The notes beneath the pieces are model-generated. The model was given only the letters and a program-made list of their open reading frames with translations. It was not told where the DNA came from and did not search any database. The position numbers were made by a program, and so were the translations under genes. 41,904 nt of DNA from an uncultured Eubacteriales bacterium (GTDB lineage: Bacteria; Bacillota_I; Bacilli_A; RFN20; CAG-288), in the NCBI GenBank assembly GCA_900316035.1, contig ONBI01000009.1:1-41904 (forward strand), given 5' to 3'. Positions 1 through 6,786 of the stretch are shown piece after piece (the stretch's first letter is position 1; each line of letters opens with the position of its first letter).

Positions 1-71
1 ACACATCATCTTCCATAGGAAGAGAGTTTTCGTCTGTCAATTCGATATAATGAAAATGATTCAGAAAAGTA

Positions 72-93
72 TTGACTTCATTTAGAAAGTCAA
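72..93. repeat. Perfect 7-bp inverted repeat beside the tRNA terminator
   Basis: TTGACTT (72-78) and AAGTCAA (87-93) form a perfect inverted repeat with an 8-nt loop. On the minus strand it lies directly downstream of the tRNA-operon terminator, so it could be a second back-up terminator stem or an operator for a gene beyond the window. The rest of 1-71 shows no gene I can support. Confidence 0.4.
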
Positions 94-116
94 AAAAACG
101 ACACCTTTCGGCATCG
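92..116 (-). terminator. Rho-independent terminator of the tRNA-Asn/tRNA-Glu operon
   Basis: Read on the minus strand, CGATGCC-GAAA-GGTGTCG (99-116) forms a 7-bp stem with two G-U pairs and a GAAA tetraloop, followed by seven T residues (92-98). It lies 17 nt beyond the 3' end of tRNA-Glu. Confidence 0.85.
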
Positions 117-132
117 CTTTTATTTGATTCGG

Positions 133-208
133 TGGTGACCTGGACGGGGTTCGGACCCGTGAATGTATCCTTGAAAGGGATATGAGTTAACCACTTCTCC
201 ACCAGGCC
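133..208 (-). tRNA. tRNA-Glu (anticodon UUC)
   Basis: The minus strand folds into a full cloverleaf. The acceptor is GGCCTGG/CCAGGTC with an encoded CCA, the D stem is GAG/CTC, the anticodon stem is TATCC/GGATA with loop CTTTCAA (anticodon TTC), the variable loop has 5 nt, and the T stem is ACGGG/CCCGT. The T loop reads TCCGAAC, so the base at position 55, nearly always U (made into pseudouridine) in elongator tRNAs, is C. It is the second gene of a pair with tRNA-Asn, nine bases downstream of it. All stems are intact, so the gene is probably functional unless the C55 is a sequence error. Confidence 0.93.
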
Positions 209-217
209 AAAGAAGAA

Positions 218-293
218 TGGCGCCTACTGTAGGACTTGAACCTACGACCTACCGGTTAACGGCCGGTTGCTCTACCGACTGAGCTAAGTAGGC
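218..293 (-). tRNA. tRNA-Asn (anticodon GUU)
   Basis: The minus strand folds with acceptor GCCTACT/AGTAGGC, discriminator G, encoded CCA, D stem GCTC/GAGC, anticodon stem ACCGG/CCGGT and T stem GTAGG/CCTAC with the normal loop TTCAAGT. The anticodon loop reads CCGTTAA: the anticodon GTT and the G discriminator fit asparagine, but position 33, almost universally U, is C. It is the first gene of a two-tRNA operon, directly behind a strong promoter. Confidence 0.93.
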
Positions 294-299
294 AGCGAA

Positions 300-342
300 C
301 ACAAATATATCAAATCGTTTTCGAATTTGCAATATATTTGTG
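300..342 (-). promoter_or_regulatory. tRNA operon promoter embedded in a long palindrome
   Basis: On the minus strand, -35 TTGCAA (327-332) and -10 TATATT (304-309) are separated by exactly 17 bases, and transcription would start just before tRNA-Asn. The whole promoter is an inverted repeat: 11 bp perfect (300-310 with 332-342) plus an inner 5-bp arm (311-315 with 325-329). The palindrome could be an operator, or a hairpin in read-through RNA from acpP, which has no other visible terminator. Confidence 0.75.
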
Positions 343-361
343 CACCGAAACAAAACTTTTT

Positions 362-607
362 TTACTTCTTCTTGCTGACGATGAGGTCGTGAAGATCCTT
401 GACGGTCTTGATCTCCATCATCTCATCCTGGCTGACTTCGGGAAGAGAGAACTCATCTTCGATGGTGATGATAAGCTCCGCGGCATCCAAAGAATCGAGA
501 CCTAAGGATTCAAGAGTGGTCTCCGGAGTAAGAGAGTCGATATCGAAGCTCTTTCTCTTGATCTTCTTGTTCAGCAATTCCTTGAGCTTTGCATAGATTT
601 CATCCAT
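362..607 (-). CDS. acpP: Acyl carrier protein
   Basis: This is an 81-residue acidic, helical protein of normal ACP length. It carries the phosphopantetheine attachment motif LGLDSLDAAEL, with the modified serine at residue 39. It holds growing acyl chains as thioesters for type II fatty-acid synthesis in the cytoplasm and donates them to phospholipid acyltransferases. The start codon follows AGAGGTAAC, a usable ribosome site. It is transcribed alone from a strong promoter (659-687) that overlaps the divergent promoter of the GGDEF-EAL gene, and no other fatty-acid genes are near. No hairpin terminator is visible between it and the tRNA promoter 20 bases downstream. Identification is secure. 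Confidence 0.96.
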   Translation of the reverse strand: MDEIYAKLKELLNKKIKRKSFDIDSLTPETTLESLGLDSLDAAELIITIEDEFSLPEVSQDEMMEIKTVKDLHDLIVSKKK

Positions 608-658
608 TTTTCGTTACCTCTTTTTCTTCTGCATAGTCCTTTCAAAGGGAGCAACACT

Positions 659-687
659 ACTATATCAACTTGCCGTTCAATTGCCAA
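659..687 (-). promoter_or_regulatory. acpP promoter
   Basis: Minus strand: -35 TTGGCA (682-687), a 17-base spacer and -10 TATAGT (659-664). The -35 box lies on top of the -35 box of the promoter on the other strand, so two RNA polymerases could not occupy both at once. Confidence 0.8.
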
Positions 688-709
688 CAGAATTTGAAAT
701 GTCTATAAT
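681..709 (+). promoter_or_regulatory. Promoter of the GGDEF-EAL/proS/pepP/trmL operon
   Basis: Plus strand: -35 TTGCCA (681-686), a 17-base spacer and a perfect -10 TATAAT (704-709). The start point should be near 716, giving a leader of about 17 bases before the ATG at 733. Confidence 0.85.
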
Positions 710-732
710 ACCTTTGCCATTAAAAGAGACAT

Positions 733-2658
733 ATGTTACTGGTATATAAAAACATTTCTTTGTTCCCTCTTATTGCTCTCGCTTTAGATGAGAAAGTCTT
801 TCTGATTGTCCTTGCGGTTGTTTTTGCTCTTCTGGTCCTCACTTCTTTCCTGCTTGCTTTTCTTCCGGATAGGGTCAGCACTTTTTCAAGACTAGGCGAA
901 AAAGTCGATTTCAATATCCGCTACTACACGTATAACTATGCTACCCAGACCGTCTACTCCTTCGATAAAAAGGATTTCTCCCATATCAAAAGCGAATCCA
1001 TAGATACCTTCCTCAACCAGTTCTCCGGTGTCAGCCATAACGAAGTAAAACTCTGGTTATCGAGAATCATCAACGGAGAAAGTCAGGAGCAGTTCTTACA
1101 GGCCAATGTCCGTCTCAGTTCCAACAAAAGACTGATGACGACCATGTTGGAACTGACTTCCGTCAATTCGAAGAAGAACATCATCCATTTCTCTAGCCGT
1201 ATGCTTCCTTTCCTCTCTCCGTTTGAGGAGATCGACCTGCTGAAAGCGAAGAAGAGAAAGAAAGTCAGAACGACAATCCGTATCCCGAAACGCTATCTTC
1301 TCAAGGACGAAGGAGCAGCCGAACACTTCCTCACCGATAAGAGATATGACCGTATCGGCGCTACCTTCTATGTCTCCCTTTATTCCAGAGAAACCCTGAT
1401 CTCCAAAGAAGACTATCAGAAACTTGCCGAAGTCAACGAGCAGATCAAGCCGGCTCTTTATTCTTTCCTCAACCGCTATTGCAAGATGCTGGTTCTCTCC
1501 GAAACCGATGAACTGATCATCTCGGTCTCCGCCTTATCCAAGGCCTTAGCCATCAACATGGCGATGTCCTTAGGGCAGAAGATCCAGCAGCAGCTGAACC
1601 TCACTTCGAACGATGACCGTTACTTCATCGCAATCGGTGTGACCGACGGAAACCTCAGTGAGAAGAACTACAAGCTAGCCAAAGACCAGTCCAAGAAGAT
1701 GGCCGAAGCGATCAGCCAAGGTCTTTCCAGCGAAAGAGTTCTTTTCTACGACGAAAGCTTCTTCACCAAATACAAACAGACCAAAGCCGAGAAGGATGAG
1801 GTTAGAATGCTTGTCCGAAACGGTACTTTCCGTCTCTACTTCACCCCGACGATCGATATCCATACCGGAGACTCTTCTCTCTACCTGTTATCGATCAATC
1901 CGTATGGAACTTCCGTCACGGATTTCTCACAGGTCTGTAAGATCGCAGAAGATATGAACCTCAAGGGCAGAGATAGTCGGAGCAAACAGAACGGCTTATC
2001 CTTGCTTCTTTCTTCCTTAGCCGAGAAGATTCAGGCGAAAGCCAAGGATAAGGAAGCGACGATTGCTCTCCGTGTTCCCTATTCCTACCTGAAGAACTTC
2101 GCTACCGCTTTGCGAAGCAATGACACAATCACCCACTACATCTTCGCTTTCCAGGAATCCGATATTCTCAATTCAGGCGATGATCCCAATACCGTCACCA
2201 ACATCTTCAAGGATCTCAAGAGCAAGAACATCGATATCGGTATCATCATCGATAATGCTTCTTCTCTTCTTCGTACAAGAATACTCAAGATGGCTTCCTT
2301 CTTCTTTGTTCCGCCTTCCTTCATCACCCACAAGAAGAAGAACGACGAGATCGAGCAGAACCGCAACAATCTCCGCAACATCTTCGCTACCTATAGCAAA
2401 TATAAGACTCCACTTGTCTACTTCGGGTTGAAGAACTACGACGATGTCGAGCTCGGTGTCTTCTACGGCGGTTCGATCTTCGAGTGCGAGGCTCTGGCAA
2501 TGCCCTCGAGTCAACTGGAAACTCTGGATCCGGAGAGTGCCCAGGATCTTCTTGACGATATGCGTAACCTTCTTTCCAAGAGCGCTATCGAGCTCAAGAA
2601 CAGCGAATATCTTGACGAGAGGAATCCGGTTGACGAAAATGTTGGGGTTTCGATGTAG
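733..2658 (+). CDS. Membrane-anchored degenerate GGDEF-EAL protein
   Basis: This 641-residue protein has one or two N-terminal membrane segments (about residues 5-45) and a sensor-like region. A GGDEF-like fold follows at about 200-345: the family end patterns survive as FIAIGV and VLFYDE, but the catalytic GGDEF loop is replaced by a SETDEL-like sequence. An EAL-like domain runs from about 355 to 625. It begins FRLYFTPTIDIHTG, like the FRLYYQPI start of EAL domains, but EAL is replaced by a YLLS sequence and the DDFG motif by IDNAS. The metal-binding acidic residues are therefore mostly gone, and I infer a catalytically dead receptor or scaffold rather than a c-di-GMP enzyme. It leads an operon with proS (42 bases downstream). 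Strong promoter, weak ribosome site (AAAAGAGA). The domain call rests on pattern reading. Confidence 0.65.
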   Translation: MLLVYKNISLFPLIALALDEKVFLIVLAVVFALLVLTSFLLAFLPDRVSTFSRLGEKVDFNIRYYTYNYATQTVYSFDKKDFSHIKSESIDTFLNQFSGVSHNEVKLWLSRIINGESQEQFLQANVRLSSNKRLMTTMLELTSVNSKKNIIHFSSRMLPFLSPFEEIDLLKAKKRKKVRTTIRIPKRYLLKDEGAAEHFLTDKRYDRIGATFYVSLYSRETLISKEDYQKLAEVNEQIKPALYSFLNRYCKMLVLSETDELIISVSALSKALAINMAMSLGQKIQQQLNLTSNDDRYFIAIGVTDGNLSEKNYKLAKDQSKKMAEAISQGLSSERVLFYDESFFTKYKQTKAEKDEVRMLVRNGTFRLYFTPTIDIHTGDSSLYLLSINPYGTSVTDFSQVCKIAEDMNLKGRDSRSKQNGLSLLLSSLAEKIQAKAKDKEATIALRVPYSYLKNFATALRSNDTITHYIFAFQESDILNSGDDPNTVTNIFKDLKSKNIDIGIIIDNASSLLRTRILKMASFFFVPPSFITHKKKNDEIEQNRNNLRNIFATYSKYKTPLVYFGLKNYDDVELGVFYGGSIFECEALAMPSSQLETLDPESAQDLLDDMRNLLSKSAIELKNSEYLDERNPVDENVGVSM

Positions 2659-2700
2659 GGAAGTAAAGTAAATAACAATAAAAAGCAAGGAGAAATCATC

Positions 2701-4146
2701 ATGGCCGACAAGAAAGTCAAATTTATCGCTTCGAAAAGCGAAAACCTCACCGCGTGGTACACGGATGTCTGCACGAAAGCAGAGCTGATGTCCTATGCGA
2801 AAGCCAAAGGCTTCATCGTCTACCGTCCGGATGGTTATGCCTTATGGGAAGGGATTCAGCATTATTTCGATGAACGTATCAAGGCTTTAGGAGTCCGCAA
2901 CGTCTATCTTCCTACCCTGATCCCGATGTCTCTTTTCCAGAAAGAGAAGGATATGATCAACGGTTTTGCTCCGGAAGTCGCCGTGGTCACCCAAGGGGGT
3001 GGAAAACAGCTCAACGAACCTCTTGTCGTCCGTCCGACTTCGGAGATTCTTTTCTCGGATTATTTCAAGGAGATCGTCCACTCCTATAACGATCTTCCGA
3101 TCAAGGTCAATCAGTGGTGCTCGGTCGTCCGTTGGGAGAAGACGACCCGTCCGTTCTTACGTGGAGCCGAGTTCCTCTGGCAGGAAGGGCACTGCCTCTT
3201 TGAAACCGAGAACGAAGCCAACGAATTCGCTCTTACCATTCTCCGCGAATATAACAACGTCGGAAGAAATCTCTTAGCGATTCCGTTCGTCATGGGGGAA
3301 AAGCCTTCTTCGGAACGCTTCGCCGGTGCCGAACACACCTACACCATCGAAGGCCTTATGCCGGATGGACAGGCGCTTCAGTCCGGTACTTCCCACTTCT
3401 TAGGCGAAGGCTTCATGAAGGCCTATGATGTCAAGTTCCTCAACAAGGAAAACAAGATCACTTATCCGCAGTATTGCTCCTGGGGTATCTCGACGCGTCT
3501 TTTAGGCGCCTTGATCATGGTACACGGCGATGACGAAGGATTGGTATTGCCTCCTCGTATCGCACCGACCCAGGCCGTCATCATCCCAATCCGCGCCGAC
3601 CATTCTCCGGAAGTCGTCAAAGCCAGCAAAGAGCTCGAAGAAGAGCTTAAGAAAGCCGGTGTCCGTGTTCTTCTCGATCTCAGCAACAAGACGCCGGGCT
3701 GGAAGTTCAGCCAGTATGAGATGAAGGGTGTTCCGCTCCGTCTGGAACTCGGCCCGAAGGATCTCGAACAGAAGCAGGTCACTCTTTCGAAACGTTATAA
3801 CGGCGAGAAGATCACTCTTCCGTTAGATCAGGTCGCCGGTAAGGTCCCTGCCTTATTAGAAGAGATTCAGGAAGCGATGTATCAGAAGGCTCTTACCTTC
3901 TTGAATTCCCACATCGTCGAATGCCACGATTACGAAGAAGCAAAGAAAGTCATCACTTCCGGCATGGGCTTTGCCAAGATGATGGTCAAGTCCACAAACG
4001 AAGCGGCCATCGAAGCAAAGTTCAAGCAGGAACTCAACGCCACTCCGCGTGTCATGCCTTTCGATCAGCGTCCCTTCCAGAGCAAGGATACCGTCACCGG
4101 CGAAGAAGGTGCCGATAAGGTCGTCTATTTTGCCAGAGCTTATTAA
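2701..4146 (+). CDS. proS: Prolyl-tRNA synthetase, short eukaryote/archaeon-type
   Basis: Class II synthetase that charges tRNA-Pro in the cytoplasm. The 481-residue length and lack of an editing insertion identify the short eukaryote/archaeon-like form (also found in Mollicutes and some other bacteria) rather than the roughly 570-residue bacterial form. Motif 2 is at about residues 143-163 (RWEKTTRPFLRGAEF), motif 3 at about 261-275 with the arginine of ISTRLLG, the anticodon-binding domain at about 285-385, and the C-terminal domain ends in the typical aromatic tail YFARAY. The ribosome site AAGGAG precedes the ATG. It is the second gene of the operon, between the GGDEF-EAL gene and aminopeptidase P; the pairing with a proline-peptide peptidase links proline supply and use. 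Confidence 0.97.
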   Translation: MADKKVKFIASKSENLTAWYTDVCTKAELMSYAKAKGFIVYRPDGYALWEGIQHYFDERIKALGVRNVYLPTLIPMSLFQKEKDMINGFAPEVAVVTQGGGKQLNEPLVVRPTSEILFSDYFKEIVHSYNDLPIKVNQWCSVVRWEKTTRPFLRGAEFLWQEGHCLFETENEANEFALTILREYNNVGRNLLAIPFVMGEKPSSERFAGAEHTYTIEGLMPDGQALQSGTSHFLGEGFMKAYDVKFLNKENKITYPQYCSWGISTRLLGALIMVHGDDEGLVLPPRIAPTQAVIIPIRADHSPEVVKASKELEEELKKAGVRVLLDLSNKTPGWKFSQYEMKGVPLRLELGPKDLEQKQVTLSKRYNGEKITLPLDQVAGKVPALLEEIQEAMYQKALTFLNSHIVECHDYEEAKKVITSGMGFAKMMVKSTNEAAIEAKFKQELNATPRVMPFDQRPFQSKDTVTGEEGADKVVYFARAY

Positions 4147-4175
4147 TCCGTTTTCCTTAGAAAGGAGAAGAAACC

Positions 4176-5948
4176 ATGAATATTTTCGATGAAAGACTCG
4201 CTAAGCTTCAGTCGGCTCTGAAAAGAGACAACATCAAAGCCTATGTGATTCCGGCAACCGATCCGCATATGAGCGAAGAGGCTAACGCCCACTTCACGAC
4301 CGAGCGCCATTATTTCTGCTCCTTTGAAGGAAGCGATGGCACTCTGCTCGTCAGTCAGGACGAAGCTTTCCTTTTCACCGATGGCCGTTTCTGGACCGAA
4401 GCCGAAGACGAGCTGAAAGGTACCAAGGTTCAGCTCATCTATGCCGGAAAAGCCGGTGTCAAGACGCTTCCGGAGTTTGTGAAAGAGAAGAATCTCTATC
4501 CGTTAGGCCTCGATGCTTCGATGTTCTCCTTAAAAGACTTAAGAGCTTTCTATACCGATGGAGAACATAAACTCGTTCAGGTCTCTTACCGTTCCTTAGT
4601 CGAGAATCTTCCTTTGCTTCCTCAGGGCAAGATCTGGAAAGTCGATCCCTCTCTTCTTTCGACGACAAGAGAAGAACGTATCGCTTCTTTCCGCCATGCC
4701 TTTGAAGAAAGAGGAGCCAAAGCTGCCATTGTTGCGACCTTGGATGATATCGCCTATCTCCTCGGCTATCGCGGAAGCGATATCGCCTTCACGCCAGTCT
4801 TCTATTCTTACCTCTATCTCAGCGAAGACAGGAAAGTCCATCTCTTTATCGATGAGAACAAGTTGCCTAATCCCTTTGAAACCGATATTGTCGTTCATCC
4901 TTATGAGGAATTCTATACGTTCTTAGCTTCCGTAAAGGATGTTCCGACCTTCGTCGATCCGACGACCACCAACGCCCGTATCTGCTCCTTATTAGAGCAC
5001 CGCATCTCCTTCCCTTCTCCGGTCATCCGGGAAAAAGCCGTCAAAGGCAAAGTCGAGATTGAGAATACCAAGAAGATTCAGGCGATCGACGGTATTGCCG
5101 TCTTAAAGCTGATGAAATATATCGATGACAACATCGATTCCGGATCGTTAGATGAATACCGCTGCGCCGAATATATCGACGACGCAAGAAGACATCTTCC
5201 TCTTTGCTTCGATCTTTCCTTTGAGACGATCGCTGCCTGCGATGCCAATGCCGCGATGATGCATTATGCGCCGACCAAGGAAAAGCATGCTCCGTTAACT
5301 AGAGCTAACCAGCTTCTCTTAGTCGATTCCGGCGGACAGTATTACGGCGGAACCACCGATACGACCCGCACCTTCATCGTCTCTAAACACGTCTCCGAAC
5401 AGGTTAGGCACGATTACACTTTGACACTGAAATCCCAGATTGCTCTTTCGACGAGCGTCTTTGAAAAAGGATGCTCCGGCCATGAGATCGATATCCGTGC
5501 AAGAGAAGTCATGTGGAAAGAAGGACTCGACTATAAGTGCGGTACCGGACACGGCGTCGGCTATATGTCCTGTGTCCACGAAGGCCCGATCGGTTTCCGT
5601 TATTACCATAGAGAAGGTGTCTATGATGACGGCATACTGGCTCCGGGTCAAGTCATCACCATCGAACCCGGTGTCTATAAAGCCCATAAGTACGGTATCC
5701 GCTTAGAGAACGATCTTCTCATCGTCCCTGCCTTTGAAACGGATGACGGCATCTTCTACCAGTTTGAGACGATCACCTACACTCCTTATGACCGGAGAGG
5801 TATCGATATTCGTCTCCTCGATGACGATGAGTTACGTTGGCTCAACAACTATCATGAGATGGTCCGCGAAAAGCTTCTTCCCCATTGCAAGGGAGATAGC
5901 GATTTACAGGCTTACCTCATAATGCAGACTGCTCCGATCTATCGCTAA
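4176..5948 (+). CDS. Xaa-Pro aminopeptidase (aminopeptidase P, M24B), three-domain form
   Basis: This 590-residue cytosolic metallopeptidase should remove an N-terminal residue preceding proline. The length and layout (two creatinase-like N-terminal domains, then a pita-bread catalytic domain at about 320-545 and a C-terminal tail) match the large XPNPEP1-like form rather than the shorter bacterial PepP. Metal ligands can be placed: the two aspartates in LLLVDSGGQYYGGTTDTTR (about 384 and 395), the histidine in GTGHGVGY (about 460), the glutamate in TIEPGVY (about 497) and that in RLENDL (about 512). GAAAGGAGAAG precedes the start. It abuts trmL with no gap. No signal peptide is visible. Confidence 0.94.
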   Translation: MNIFDERLAKLQSALKRDNIKAYVIPATDPHMSEEANAHFTTERHYFCSFEGSDGTLLVSQDEAFLFTDGRFWTEAEDELKGTKVQLIYAGKAGVKTLPEFVKEKNLYPLGLDASMFSLKDLRAFYTDGEHKLVQVSYRSLVENLPLLPQGKIWKVDPSLLSTTREERIASFRHAFEERGAKAAIVATLDDIAYLLGYRGSDIAFTPVFYSYLYLSEDRKVHLFIDENKLPNPFETDIVVHPYEEFYTFLASVKDVPTFVDPTTTNARICSLLEHRISFPSPVIREKAVKGKVEIENTKKIQAIDGIAVLKLMKYIDDNIDSGSLDEYRCAEYIDDARRHLPLCFDLSFETIAACDANAAMMHYAPTKEKHAPLTRANQLLLVDSGGQYYGGTTDTTRTFIVSKHVSEQVRHDYTLTLKSQIALSTSVFEKGCSGHEIDIRAREVMWKEGLDYKCGTGHGVGYMSCVHEGPIGFRYYHREGVYDDGILAPGQVITIEPGVYKAHKYGIRLENDLLIVPAFETDDGIFYQFETITYTPYDRRGIDIRLLDDDELRWLNNYHEMVREKLLPHCKGDSDLQAYLIMQTAPIYR

Positions 5949-6470
5949 ATGAACCGCATTGTTCTTTTTCAGCCGGAAAAGCCTGCTAACGTCGGAAATA
6001 TCATCCGCACCTGTATGGCCATGGATGCCTCGCTATCGATCATCGGTCCCCTGACTTTTGAACTATCCGATAAATCGTTAGCCCGCGCCGAGATGGATTA
6101 TGCGGTCGGTTTTCCGATTGAGAAATTCGATTCCATCGAAGAATTCTTAGCCGCACATCCAAAAGCGGAAGGCTATTATGTCACCCGCTACAGCGAGCAC
6201 GTCTATTCGGATTTTGATCTTTCCCACAGCGAGAAGGATTACTTCTTCATGTTCGGAAGAGAATCGACCGGAATCCCGAAAGACGTACTGAAAGCGCATT
6301 ACGACAAGACGATGCGTATCCCGATGGCAATCAACGCGAGAAGCCTCAATCTCGCAAATTCCGTCGCAATTGTTCTTTCGGAAGCCTTGCGCCAGCAGAA
6401 TTTTCCGAATCTTGCAACCGTTGAGACGATCAAGGGGCGGGATTTCCTTAAGAACTACCCCACGAAATAG
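5949..6470 (+). CDS. trmL: tRNA (cytidine/uridine-34-2'-O)-methyltransferase TrmL
   Basis: This 173-residue SPOUT methyltransferase has the knot motifs in order: LFQPEKPANVGNIIRT (N-terminal), FMFGRESTGIP (about 98-108) and the S-adenosylmethionine-binding C-terminal stretch IPMAINARSLNLANSVAI. In characterised bacteria TrmL methylates the wobble nucleotide of two tRNA-Leu isoacceptors. Its ATG follows the stop of the peptidase with no base between and no ribosome site of its own, so it should be translated by coupling. It is the last gene of the operon. MnmA and MnmG, which modify wobble uridines, are encoded elsewhere in the window. Confidence 0.95.
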   Translation: MNRIVLFQPEKPANVGNIIRTCMAMDASLSIIGPLTFELSDKSLARAEMDYAVGFPIEKFDSIEEFLAAHPKAEGYYVTRYSEHVYSDFDLSHSEKDYFFMFGRESTGIPKDVLKAHYDKTMRIPMAINARSLNLANSVAIVLSEALRQQNFPNLATVETIKGRDFLKNYPTK

Positions 6471-6477
6471 AAGCGTC

Positions 6478-6513
6478 CTCTCTTGACAAGAGAGAGGGAA
6501 AAGCGACTATACT
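6478..6513 (+). promoter_or_regulatory. Promoter of the small RNA, with inverted repeat over the -35
   Basis: A perfect -35 TTGACA (6483-6488) and -10 TATACT (6508-6513), spaced by 19 bases, place the start near 6518-6520. The -35 sits inside the inverted repeat CTCTCTT-GAC-AAGAGAG (6478-6494). The repeat has no T tract, so it does not look like the trmL terminator and could bind a regulator. The 19-base spacer is longer than optimal. Confidence 0.6.
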
Positions 6514-6517
6514 ATGG

Positions 6518-6691
6518 GTGTCTAAGATATCGCGCGTTTCCGACACATTCGATTAGGAGACCTATATCGCCGGCCCGGCGTTGAAAGCCTGCCTCGTAGC
6601 AGGAATCCCAAAGACCCGCTGCGGTTTCCACCTTATACATAAGGGAAAATGTTCTAATTCTTAGATGCGGAGGCTTCTGGCCTCCGCTTTT
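6518..6691 (+). ncRNA. Structured small RNA, about 174 nt, possibly 6S RNA
   Basis: No protein is encoded here. A promoter upstream and a terminator at the end bound a transcript of about 174 nt. Its first ten bases (6518-6527, GTGTCTAAGA) pair with TCTTAGATGC just before the terminator (6659-6668), closing the molecule into one long fold. Inside are hairpins CGCCG/CGGCG, CCTGC/GCAGG (around 6583-6605) and CCTTA-TACA-TAAGG (around 6631-6644). Size, closed ends, own promoter and free-standing position fit 6S RNA, the regulator of sigma-A RNA polymerase, but I could not match a conserved 6S sequence. It lacks the GGAAGCAGCC motif of SRP RNA and the tRNA-like ends of tmRNA. The class is a guess; that it is an RNA gene is better supported. 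Confidence 0.6.
6667..6691 (+). terminator. Terminator of the small RNA
   Basis: GCGGAGGC (6667-6674) and GCCTCCGC (6680-6687) form a perfect 8-bp stem with loop TTCTG, followed by TTTTCTT. The first two bases of the stem also belong to the closing stem of the RNA, so the two structures compete slightly. Confidence 0.9.
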
Positions 6692-6786
6692 CTTATGTTT
6701 TCTTTTCTTCCCGTGTCGTTTTCCGGCTTTGTGCGGCCTCTCTTCTGTTAGAATAAATAGGAACGATTTCCAAGGGAGGAAAAACA

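Noticed and set aside
2173-2688. 171-codon minus-strand open frame inside the GGDEF-EAL gene
   Set aside because: It lies antisense to a well-supported gene and has no promoter or ribosome site or recognisable sequence.
6518-6691. SRP RNA, tmRNA or a riboswitch for transketolase
   Set aside because: The SRP GGAAGCAGCC motif and tRNA-like ends are absent, and a strong terminator separates the element from tkt with its own ribosome leader, so it is not an mRNA leader.
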